A DNA stretch of 8,679 nt from Deltaproteobacteria bacterium (GTDB lineage: Bacteria > Desulfobacterota > Desulfovibrionia > Desulfovibrionales > Desulfovibrionaceae): NCBI GenBank assembly GCA_025350085.1, contig JANXYI010000018.1, forward strand, positions 1 to 8,679, in the 5' to 3' direction. This document shows, in pieces, positions 1 to 8,233 of the stretch (positions are counted from its first letter, which is position 1; each line of letters opens with the position of its first letter). The translations under genes and the position numbers were made by a program. The notes below the pieces were generated by a model that saw only the letters and a list, made by a program, of their open reading frames with translations, was not told the DNA's origin and did no database searches.

Positions 1-774
1 CTGCAGCGGGATGTCGAAATAGGGCAAGAGCGGCCTGCCCAGGCCCGCCAGGTGCTTCAAGAGGCCGTCGGTCAGGCCCGCGGGGTACAGGTACATGAGC
101 CGGAGCCACTTGAGGCCGGGGATGGGCATGAGCCGGTCCAGCAGGTGCTTCAGGCCGTCCTTCAGGCCCAGGTCGCGGCCGTAGGAGGTCACGTCCTGGC
201 CCACCAGCACGAGTTCCGGCACGCCGCCCTTCTCCACCAGGAGCCGCGCCTCGCGGGTGAGGTCGTCCAGGGTCCGGCTTTTGTGTTTGCCGCGGATGGA
301 GGGGATGGTGCAGAAGGCGCACTTGTGCGAGCAGCCCTCGCTGACCTTGAGGTAGGCGAAGGCCGGGCCGGTGCTCAGGCGGCGGGGCCCCAGCGCGTCG
401 AGGTTTTTCCTGCCCAGCGCCGCGCCCACGAGCCCGGGCCACTGCTCCAACTCGCGCGTGGAGAGCCAGAGGTCCACCTCGGGCAGGTCAACGGCGAGAT
501 CAGCCTTGCCGTAGCGGCTGACCAGGCAACCGGCCACGGCCAGCACCGGGCGCCGGGGCAGGTCGGCCATCTCGCGGATGGCCCCGAAGATGGTCTCCAC
601 GGACTCCTCCACGGCCGGGCGGATGAACCCGCAGGTGTTGACGAGCACAAGGTCCGAGTCGGCCACACCCTGGGCCGGGGCGTAGCTGGGCCCGAGCACA
701 CCCAGCAGGCGTTCGGTGTCCACGCGGTTCTTGGGGCAGCCCAGGCTGATGGTGTGCACACGGACCTTGGCCAT
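1..774 (-). CDS. rimO: Ribosomal protein uS12 methylthiotransferase RimO (3'-truncated by window edge)
   Basis: Radical-SAM enzyme that adds a methylthio group to a conserved aspartate of ribosomal protein uS12 in the cytoplasm. The 258 visible residues open with the UPF0004 domain and its three cluster cysteines: C13 in SLGCPKN, C48 in NTCGF and C83 in AGCLVSRYG. The radical-SAM motif CSHKCAFC follows (C148, C152, C155), then IPSIRGKHKSR and VGQDVTSYGRDLG. The spacing and the wording of these motifs fit RimO better than the tRNA-modifying relative MiaB. The family is usually about 430-450 residues, so roughly 180 residues are missing, including the rest of the radical-SAM barrel and the TRAM domain. 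The ATG at 774-772 has a strong GAGGAG ribosome binding site (780-785) five bases upstream. The gene is divergent from the histidine kinase across a 145-base gap. The reading frame is intact to the edge. Confidence 0.95.
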   Translation of the reverse strand, partial: MAKVRVHTISLGCPKNRVDTERLLGVLGPSYAPAQGVADSDLVLVNTCGFIRPAVEESVETIFGAIREMADLPRRPVLAVAGCLVSRYGKADLAVDLPEVDLWLSTRELEQWPGLVGAALGRKNLDALGPRRLSTGPAFAYLKVSEGCSHKCAFCTIPSIRGKHKSRTLDDLTREARLLVEKGGVPELVLVGQDVTSYGRDLGLKDGLKHLLDRLMPIPGLKWLRLMYLYPAGLTDGLLKHLAGLGRPLLPYFDIPLQ

Positions 775-825
775 GTATGCTCCTCATAGATTTTCAAAAT
801 GCGTCGGAAAGTTATGCACAGATGC

Positions 826-840
826 CAACACAGGGTGTTG
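826..840. repeat. Perfect 6-bp inverted repeat (CAACAC-AGG-GTGTTG), possible operator
   Basis: CAACAC at 826-831 and GTGTTG at 835-840 are exact reverse complements around a 3-base AGG spacer. The right arm overlaps the first three bases of the candidate -35 box of the rightward promoter. The position suits a repressor or activator site. Its GC content, short arms and lack of a following T-run argue against an intrinsic terminator. No matching regulator is recognised, so operator function is inference. Confidence 0.35.
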
Positions 841-865
841 CGCTTTCATCGGACTCGTGTAGTAT
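838..865 (+). promoter_or_regulatory. Candidate sigma70-type promoter for the kinase-rdgB-glmS-cyclase unit
   Basis: A -35-like TTGCGC (838-843) and a -10-like TAGTAT (860-865) are separated by 16 bases, with about 55 bases to the ATG at 920. Each hexamer matches four of six consensus positions. The setting in the one AT-rich intergenic patch supports it; the match alone would not. Confidence 0.4.
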
Positions 866-903
866 AGGCTTACGTAGTCGTTTCAACGCCGCCCCCCGGC
901 GCA

Positions 904-910
904 AGAGGAG
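904..910 (+). promoter_or_regulatory. Ribosome binding site of the histidine kinase gene, next to a small GC hairpin
   Basis: AGAGGAG lies nine bases before the ATG at 920 and decides that start. Directly upstream, CGCCG (887-891) and CGGCG (897-901) can pair around a five-C loop, leaving the ribosome binding site just outside the stem. In DNA this rich in G and C such a hairpin can easily arise by chance. Confidence 0.6.
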
Positions 911-919
911 CCCCGCCTC

Positions 920-2392
920 ATGGTCGAGTCCCTGCGGGCAGACAAGCCATACCGTATCGGCATCATAGGAGACAAGACGTCCCTGGTGCCTTTCTGGGAG
1001 ATGTTCGCCTCCCTGGGCAACGAGCGCGTCCTGGGCCAGCTGGGCCTGGAGGCCCTGGCCCTGCACGAGGAGGCCCCGGCGGACGGGCTCTTTTCCAAAT
1101 CCCTCGGCCTGCCGGTGTACGCGGGCTGGCGCGAGATGCTCACCAATCACCCGGGCCTGACCATGGTCATCGAGACCACGGGCCGCGAGACGCTGATCCA
1201 GGCCCTGCGCCAGGGGCTGCCTGCCTCCGTGGCCCTGGTGGAGCGCGCTGCGGCCAGCTTCTTTTTGCGCCTGCTCTCCTCGGACCAGCTGTGGGTGGCC
1301 TGCCAGGTCGACCTCCTGCACACCCAGACCCTGCTCAAGAACGTCATCGACCAGCTAAAGGAGGAAATCGTCCTCACCGACGCACAGGGCCGGGTGCTCG
1401 ACTGCAACAAGGCCCTGCTGGAACGCGTGGGCCTGAAGAAGGCCGAGGTCGCGGGCCAACAGTTGCGCGAATTCTTCACCCTGCCCGAGACGCAAGACAA
1501 CAGCACCGCCTCCCCCCTGGAACAGGCCCTGACCACGCTCCAGACCGCCGAGGCCACCTTCCCCCAGGTGGACGCGGACGGGCGCATGCACTACGTGCGC
1601 GAGTACGTCTACCCCATCCTGGACGAGGCCGGAAAACCGCTCAGCCTGCTGTGCATCCGCCGCGACATCACCAACCGCACCCAGATGGAACAGCGCCTGC
1701 AACAGTCCGAGCGCCTGGCCTCCATCGGCGAGATGTCCACCTACATCGCGCACGAGATCCGCAATCCGCTCTTTGCCATCGGCGGCTTCGCCAACCAGCT
1801 CCTGCGCGAGGCCCAGGACGGCAAGTCCCGAGAAAAGCTGGAGATCATCGTGGCCGAGTCGCGCAGGCTGGACGGCATCCTGAAGAGCATCCTGAACTTC
1901 GCCCGGCCCGTGGAGTCCACCCCGGGCATGGCGGACGTGAACCGCATCGTGCGCGAGACCATGGACCTCATGGGCATGGCCTGCGAGAGCCAGAGCATCG
2001 AGCCTGTGCTGGCCCTGACTGCGGACCTGCCGCTGGTCAAGGCCGACCCGGAGCTCATCAAGCAGTGCCTGATCAACCTGGTCAAGAACTCCGTGGAGGC
2101 CATGCCCACGGGCGGGATGCTCACCGTGCGCACGGGCCTGGCCCCGGCCCACGTGACCCTGGAGGTGGAGGACACCGGCGTGGGCATCCTCCCGGAGACG
2201 CGCGACAAGGTCTTCAGCCCCTTCTTCAGCACCAAGGGCAAGGGCTCGGGCCTGGGCCTGGCCATGATCAAGAAGATCCTCGACGACCTGGGCGGCCATG
2301 TCGAGCTGGCCAGCGTGCCTGGCGTGGGCACCCGCGTGACCCTGCTCCTGCCCCCGCACCTCGCGGTTGCGAAACAGGCGGCAACCGGATAG
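920..2392 (+). CDS. Soluble sensor histidine kinase: Rossmann-like domain, PAS, HisKA, HATPase
   Basis: A 490-residue cytoplasmic two-component kinase; no signal peptide or membrane segment is visible. Residues about 11-118 read as an alternating beta-alpha dinucleotide-fold domain: strand IGIIG, a helix from SLVPFWEMF, then MVIETTG followed by a helix, and VALVERAAASFF. This resembles the N-terminal NAD-binding fold of Gfo/Idh-type dehydrogenases, but the glycine-rich loop is incomplete (IIGDKTS). Residues about 135-255 form a PAS domain (EEIVLTDAQGRVLDCNKA to LLCIRRDITNR). HisKA carries the phospho-accepting H278 in IAHEIRNPL. The HATPase has the N box (N386, N390 in NLVKNSVEAM), DTGVGI (418-423), the F box FSPFFSTK and GKGSGLGL (440-447), so the kinase looks active. 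The signal sensed is unknown, with a nucleotide or other small molecule possible. No response regulator is nearby. It is the first gene of the rightward unit, and rdgB starts nine bases after its stop. Confidence 0.93.
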   Translation: MVESLRADKPYRIGIIGDKTSLVPFWEMFASLGNERVLGQLGLEALALHEEAPADGLFSKSLGLPVYAGWREMLTNHPGLTMVIETTGRETLIQALRQGLPASVALVERAAASFFLRLLSSDQLWVACQVDLLHTQTLLKNVIDQLKEEIVLTDAQGRVLDCNKALLERVGLKKAEVAGQQLREFFTLPETQDNSTASPLEQALTTLQTAEATFPQVDADGRMHYVREYVYPILDEAGKPLSLLCIRRDITNRTQMEQRLQQSERLASIGEMSTYIAHEIRNPLFAIGGFANQLLREAQDGKSREKLEIIVAESRRLDGILKSILNFARPVESTPGMADVNRIVRETMDLMGMACESQSIEPVLALTADLPLVKADPELIKQCLINLVKNSVEAMPTGGMLTVRTGLAPAHVTLEVEDTGVGILPETRDKVFSPFFSTKGKGSGLGLAMIKKILDDLGGHVELASVPGVGTRVTLLLPPHLAVAKQAATG

Positions 2393-2401
2393 ACAGCCCG
2401 G

Positions 2402-3040
2402 ATGCCCACAGCGGAAAAATCCCTCGCCAACACAGTGGTCCTGGCCACCCGGAACGCGGGCAAGATCGCCGAACTCGAGGCCCTGCTGGCCGGGAGCGGC
2501 GTTCATGTCCTCGGCCTGGGCGCCTTTCTGGAGATCGGTGAAATCGAAGAGACCGGCTTGACCTTTGCCGAGAACGCCGCGCTCAAGGCGCGCACCGTGG
2601 CCCTGGCCACCGGACTCGTGGCCCTGGCCGACGACTCCGGGCTCATGGTCGACGCCCTTGACGGCGCGCCCGGCGTCTACTCCGCCCGCTATTCCGGCGA
2701 AAACGCCACCGACGCGACCAACAACGCCAAGCTGCTCGAGACCCTGGCCGGCCGGCCCGAGGCGGGGCGCGGCTGCCGTTTCGTCAGCGTGGTGGCCGCC
2801 CATGCGCCAAACGGGGCCGAGATCCTGTCCGAGGGCCGCTGGGAAGGTCGGGTGCTGACCAGCCCGCGGGGCTCCGGAGGCTTCGGCTACGACCCCCTGT
2901 TCCTGGACCTGGAGCTGGGCCAAACGGCTGCGGAACTTTCGCGCGCGGACAAGAACGCGCGCTCGCACCGGGGCCGCGCCCTGCGCGCGCTGCTCGCCGA
3001 CTGGCCTGCCTTCTGGGCCAGGGCCACGGCCCGGGCCTAA
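2402..3040 (+). CDS. rdgB: Non-canonical purine NTP pyrophosphatase, RdgB/HAM1 family
   Basis: Hydrolyses ITP, dITP and XTP to the monophosphates plus pyrophosphate, keeping deaminated purines out of DNA and RNA. The 212 residues are close to the family's usual 195-210. Family motifs run in order: LATRNAGKIAEL (14-25) at the nucleotide site, FAENAALKA (55-63), ADDSGL with the likely catalytic and metal acidic pair D77-D78, PGVYSARYSG, FGYDPLF (161-167) and the SHRGRAL signature (188-194). The ATG at 2402 lies nine bases after the kinase stop without a clear Shine-Dalgarno, so translation is probably coupled to the kinase. A GTG at 2435 (codon 12) is a less likely alternative start that would still keep the first motif. 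GlmS follows 29 bases after the stop. The frame is intact and no key residue is missing. Family assignment is firm; substrate preference is inferred from the family. Confidence 0.95.
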   Translation: MPTAEKSLANTVVLATRNAGKIAELEALLAGSGVHVLGLGAFLEIGEIEETGLTFAENAALKARTVALATGLVALADDSGLMVDALDGAPGVYSARYSGENATDATNNAKLLETLAGRPEAGRGCRFVSVVAAHAPNGAEILSEGRWEGRVLTSPRGSGGFGYDPLFLDLELGQTAAELSRADKNARSHRGRALRALLADWPAFWARATARA

Positions 3041-3069
3041 CCCCCCAATTCACGACAACGGAGCGAACC

Positions 3070-4896
<1,827 letters not shown>

Positions 4897-4917
4897 CCCC
4901 CAGGCCCGGAGCGCCCA

Positions 4918-6393
4918 ATGCCGAACACCGCGCAGCCAGCACCGCAGACGAGAATCCCCAGGAAGCGCACCCTGCTCCTGGGCCTGAGCCTGCTGCTCAG
5001 CCTGGGCTTCTTCAGCACCACGCTCGTCAGCTACCACGTCTCGCGCAACGCCATCCGCGAATCCATCCTGACCCAGGAACTGCCGCTGACCTCGGACAAC
5101 ATCTACTCCGAGATCTTGAAGGACCTGGTGCGGCCGGTGTTCGTGTCCTCCATGATGGCCAGCGACACCTTCCTGCGCGACTGGACCCTGCGCGGCGAAC
5201 GCGACCCCTCGGAGATTACGCGCTACCTCAAGGAGGTCATGGAGCGTTACGGGGCCTTCACCAGCTTCTTCGTGTCCGAGGCCAGCCGCACCTACTACCA
5301 CCCCTCGGGCGTACTCAAGAAGGTGCGCGCGGACGAGCCCCGCGACGCCTGGTACTTCCGCGTACGCGCCATGCAGGAGCCCTACGAGATCAACGTGGAC
5401 CCGGACCTGGCCAACCGCGACCTGCTCACCATCTTCATCAACTACCGCGCGCTGGACTACAAGGGCCGCTTCCTCGGCGCCGCCGGGGTGGGCCTGACCA
5501 TGGACTCCGTGCGCAGCGCGCTCAACTCGTACCAGGAGCGCTTCGGGCGGCGCATCAGCTTCGTGGACCCCGCGGGCCGCATCGTGCTCTACGGCAACAG
5601 CCCGGGCCTGCGCGAGACCAACATCCACGAGGTGGAAGGCCTGGGCAGCCAGGCCAAGGCCATCCTGGCTGCTGGCGCGGGCTCGTACCAGTACAAAAGC
5701 GGCGGCCAGACGCATCTGCTGAACGTGCGCTTCATCCCGGAGCTCAAGTGGTTCCTGTTCGTGGAGAAGACCGAGGACGAGGCGCTCGCCGGCATCCGGC
5801 GCACCCTGTACGTGAACCTGGCCGTGTGCGCGCTGGTGACCCTGCTGGTGGTGGGCATCACCGGGCTGGCCCTGGGCCGCTACCAGGTGCGCCTGGAGGA
5901 GCTGGCCACCACGGACAAGCTCACCGGGCTATTGAACCGCCAGGCCCTGGACGTGCTCATGCACCAGGCCGTGACGCACTCCCGCCGCGCGGGCACGCCC
6001 ATGAGCGTGCTCCTGGCCGACGTGGACCACTTCAAGGCTGTCAACGACCAGCGCGGGCACCTGGTGGGCGACGAGGTGCTCAGGCGCGTGGCCGCAAACC
6101 TGCGCGGGCATCTGCGCGAGTCGGACACGGTGTGCCGCTGGGGCGGCGAGGAATTCCTGATGATCGTGCAGGACTGCGACGCGCCTGCCGCGGTCCTGCT
6201 GGCCGAGAAGCTGCGCAGCTCCGTGGCCGAGGACCTGCGCCTGGCCGAACTGGTCTCCGGCCAGGTGACGGTGAGCCTGGGCGTGGCCCAGCTCGGGGCC
6301 GACGAATCCGTGGAGGCCCTGGTGGGCCGGGCCGACGCGGCCATGTACGCGGCCAAGCAGGCTGGCCGAGACTGCGTCAAGGTCGCTGGCTAG
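4918..6393 (+). CDS. Membrane diguanylate cyclase, Cache-like periplasmic sensor plus GGDEF
   Basis: Converts two GTP to the second messenger c-di-GMP. The 491 residues start with a basic stretch (TRIPRKR) and a membrane helix at about 18-38. A periplasmic region of about 258 residues follows, carrying the Cache-like pattern WYFRVRAMQEPYEINVDPD and a later GAAGVGLTMDSV strand. A second membrane helix at about 297-319 leads to a cytoplasmic GGDEF domain (about 329-491). The active-site signature is GGEEF (409-413), a functional variant, with D368 in ADVDHFK as the metal ligand. RESD (400-403), exactly five residues before GGEEF, is a canonical RxxD inhibitory site, so product feedback is expected. 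No EAL or HD-GYP domain is fused. GGAG at 4908-4911 lies six bases before the ATG, and the start is 21 bases after the glmS stop, so co-transcription is likely. The ligand is unknown; Cache domains often bind small carboxylates or amino acids. Confidence 0.93.
   Translation: MPNTAQPAPQTRIPRKRTLLLGLSLLLSLGFFSTTLVSYHVSRNAIRESILTQELPLTSDNIYSEILKDLVRPVFVSSMMASDTFLRDWTLRGERDPSEITRYLKEVMERYGAFTSFFVSEASRTYYHPSGVLKKVRADEPRDAWYFRVRAMQEPYEINVDPDLANRDLLTIFINYRALDYKGRFLGAAGVGLTMDSVRSALNSYQERFGRRISFVDPAGRIVLYGNSPGLRETNIHEVEGLGSQAKAILAAGAGSYQYKSGGQTHLLNVRFIPELKWFLFVEKTEDEALAGIRRTLYVNLAVCALVTLLVVGITGLALGRYQVRLEELATTDKLTGLLNRQALDVLMHQAVTHSRRAGTPMSVLLADVDHFKAVNDQRGHLVGDEVLRRVAANLRGHLRESDTVCRWGGEEFLMIVQDCDAPAAVLLAEKLRSSVAEDLRLAELVSGQVTVSLGVAQLGADESVEALVGRADAAMYAAKQAGRDCVKVAG
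6390..6393. other. Shared palindromic stop: two convergent genes end in one CTAG
   Basis: TAG at 6391-6393 ends the diguanylate cyclase on the plus strand, and TAG read leftward at 6392-6390 ends the PabB-PabC fusion on the minus strand. The coding regions therefore overlap tail to tail by four bases. There is no intergenic space, so any terminator for either unit must lie inside the opposing gene. I saw no hairpin followed by a T-run near the junction in either direction. Confidence 0.95.
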
Positions 6394-8231
6394 CCCACTT
6401 CCCGACCCTGCCCCGCCATCTCCGCCTTCATCCAGCCGCGCACCGAGTTCACCAGCCAGATGCGTTCGGCCCGCAGCACGTCGGCCGGGGCAAGCACCTG
6501 CTCCCCCAGCACCCCGCGCGCAAGCAGCTTCTCCCGGAACACGCCGGGCAGCAGCCCGCCTGCAAGCGCTGGTGTCACCAGCCGCCCCTCCAGCTTGAGC
6601 ACCAGATTGGCGCGCGTGGACTCCGTGACCTCGCCGCGCTCGTTGACCAGCAGCACGTCGTCGCAGCCCGGCCCCCCTGGTCCGGAACAGGCGGACGCCA
6701 AGGCCCGCTCGAAGAGCGCGCGGCGCGTGGTCTTGTGGTGCAAAAGCTCGTCGCGCGAGTCCACGGGCGCACGCGCAAAGCCCAGGCGCAGGGCGGGCAT
6801 GCGGCCGTCGGCAAGGGGCGCGGCCTCGACCGTGAGCGAGCCGTCGCGCGCCAGCACGAGCCGGGCCTTGAACCGGCCCGCGGGGTGCGCCTCGGCCAGC
6901 CCGGCCAGCCTTTGGCGCAGCGCGCCCTCATCCAGGGCAAAGCCGAAATGCCCGGCCGACCGGGCCAGCCGCGCCAGGTGCAGCTCCAGCAACGGATACT
7001 GCCCGCGCAGCAGCAGGAGCGACTCCAGAAGCTCGAAGTCCTGGCCCGGCGGGGTCAGAAAGCGCATCTTGGTCAGGCACTCGGCATATTCGGCGGCCGC
7101 CTCGGAGTCGTGGGTCACGCCGCCGCCCACGCCGAAGCGCGCCAGCCCGGCCTCCTGATCCAGGAGCACGGTGCGGATGGCCACGCTGAAGGTGGCGCGG
7201 CCGCCACCCGGCTCAATGAGGCCGATGGCCCCGCAATACAGTCCGCGCGGGTGCGGCTCCAGCTCGCGGATGAGCTGCATGGTGCGCACCTTGGGCGCGC
7301 CGGTGACGGACCCGCAGGGGAACAGCGCGGCCAGCACCTCGGCCAGGCCCGCGCCGCCTCTCAGCGTGGCGCGCACGTCCGAGGTCATCTGGAACAGGGT
7401 CGGGTAGGTCTCCACGTGGAAGAGCCGGGACACGCTGACGCTGCCGGGAACCGCCACACGGCCCAGGTCGCTGCGCATGAGGTCCACGATCATGACGTTC
7501 TCGGCGCGGTCCTTGGGGCTCTGCGCCAGGGCCGTACGCCGGGCGGCGTCGTCATCTGGGGTGGTCCCGCGCCGGGCCGTGCCCTTCATGGGCCGGGCCA
7601 GGATCTCGCTGCCGTCCAGACGGAAGAAGAGCTCCGGCGACAGCGACAGCACCCGGTGTCTTCCCAGGTCCAGCCAGGCGCAGAAGCCCGCGCCCTGGGC
7701 GCGCGCCAGCTCGGCGAACCAGGCGTGGTCACCGTCCCCGGAGGCGCCCGCAAAGGCGCACTCAAAGGGCACGGTGTAGTTGGCCTGGTAGGTCTCGCCG
7801 TCTGCGATCTCGTTCTGGAGCCGGGCGAAGTTCGCGCCATAGTCCCGGGGCTGGACCAGGGCGTGCCAGGGGCTGCGGCCAGGCATGCCGGGCGCGGTCT
7901 GCGGACTTGGCGCCTCCGGCCCAAGCGGCCAGGGCCCCTCGTGGCTGGCGGCCCAGGCCAGGGGCAGCCCGGCCAGGGGCGGGTCTGCGGCGGGCGGGTG
8001 CACGGACAGGGCAGCGTCAAAGGCGGGCGCAGCCTCGTAGGCCAGGGCCAGGACCACCCAGCGGCCCGCGCGGGACTGCTTATCGGCCCAGGTGACCACC
8101 CCGCGCACCCCGTCCAGGGTCTCGGCCCGGCGCACGGCCAACGGCGCGCCGAACTCCAGGCTGCGGCCCCAGCCCGTTCCCTCCGACGGGGCCTCAGGCG
8201 AGGCATCGAGAAACAGGGCCCGGCCTTCCAT
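6390..8231 (-). CDS. pabBC: Aminodeoxychorismate synthase component I fused to 4-amino-4-deoxychorismate lyase (PabB-PabC)
   Basis: A 613-residue bifunctional folate-pathway enzyme. The first part aminates chorismate to aminodeoxychorismate; the second eliminates pyruvate to give p-aminobenzoate. Residues 1 to about 395 are the chorismate-binding part. PMKGT (214-218) has K216, the lysine that marks PabB rather than anthranilate synthase (PIAGT). It is followed by ENVMIVDLMRSDLG, FHVETYPTLFQMTS, PCGSVTGAPK (305-314) and GVGGGVTHDSE. Residues about 398-613 are a fold-type IV PLP lyase, with HHKTTRRAL placing the probable PLP lysine at K500, then VNERGEVTESTRANLVL and TPALAGGLLPGVFREKLL. No glutamine amidotransferase (PabA) domain is present, so ammonia must come from a PabA/TrpG protein encoded elsewhere. 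The ATG at 8231 lies two bases after the upstream stop (TGAGCATG). The nearest GGAG is 17 bases away, so translational coupling is likely. The frame and all key motifs are intact. Confidence 0.95.
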   Translation of the reverse strand: MEGRALFLDASPEAPSEGTGWGRSLEFGAPLAVRRAETLDGVRGVVTWADKQSRAGRWVVLALAYEAAPAFDAALSVHPPAADPPLAGLPLAWAASHEGPWPLGPEAPSPQTAPGMPGRSPWHALVQPRDYGANFARLQNEIADGETYQANYTVPFECAFAGASGDGDHAWFAELARAQGAGFCAWLDLGRHRVLSLSPELFFRLDGSEILARPMKGTARRGTTPDDDAARRTALAQSPKDRAENVMIVDLMRSDLGRVAVPGSVSVSRLFHVETYPTLFQMTSDVRATLRGGAGLAEVLAALFPCGSVTGAPKVRTMQLIRELEPHPRGLYCGAIGLIEPGGGRATFSVAIRTVLLDQEAGLARFGVGGGVTHDSEAAAEYAECLTKMRFLTPPGQDFELLESLLLLRGQYPLLELHLARLARSAGHFGFALDEGALRQRLAGLAEAHPAGRFKARLVLARDGSLTVEAAPLADGRMPALRLGFARAPVDSRDELLHHKTTRRALFERALASACSGPGGPGCDDVLLVNERGEVTESTRANLVLKLEGRLVTPALAGGLLPGVFREKLLARGVLGEQVLAPADVLRAERIWLVNSVRGWMKAEMAGQGREVG

Positions 8232-8233
8232 GC

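Larger units (their letters stand above)
775..919. promoter_or_regulatory. Divergent intergenic control region between rimO and the histidine kinase gene
   Basis: The only non-coding gap of note in the window and visibly richer in A+T than the flanking genes. It must carry the start signals for both divergent units. A fair sigma70-like promoter can be read rightward (838-865). For rimO, a leftward -10-like TATACT lies at 861-866, superimposed on the rightward -10 box, but its best -35 partner (TTGAAA on the minus strand) is only 14 bases away, so the leftward promoter is weakly supported. A perfect palindrome lies at 826-840. Each gene has a good ribosome binding site: GAGGAG for rimO at 780-785 and AGAGGAG for the kinase at 904-910. 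Confidence 0.6.

Noticed and set aside
52..789. A 245-codon plus-strand open frame opposite rimO
   Set aside because: The minus strand encodes RimO with all six cluster cysteines in order, and the plus-strand product is its GC-driven shadow.
887..901. GC hairpin CGCCG-CCCCC-CGGCG considered as an intrinsic terminator
   Set aside because: The stem is only five base pairs with no T-run, and it sits immediately before the ribosome binding site of an intact gene. At most it is a leader hairpin.
1355..2968. A 537-codon minus-strand open frame antisense to the histidine kinase and rdgB
   Set aside because: Both plus-strand genes are certain from their motifs. The antisense product is compositionally biased (His, Gly, Gln, Ala) and has no recognisable domain or ribosome binding site.
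3041..3069. Possible glmS ribozyme or riboswitch upstream of glmS
   Set aside because: Only 29 bases separate the rdgB stop from the glmS start, far too short for the glmS ribozyme, and no conserved core is seen.
6390..6450. Search for a bidirectional terminator between the convergent genes
   Set aside because: There is no intergenic space and I could see no inverted repeat with a flanking T- or A-run around the shared stop.
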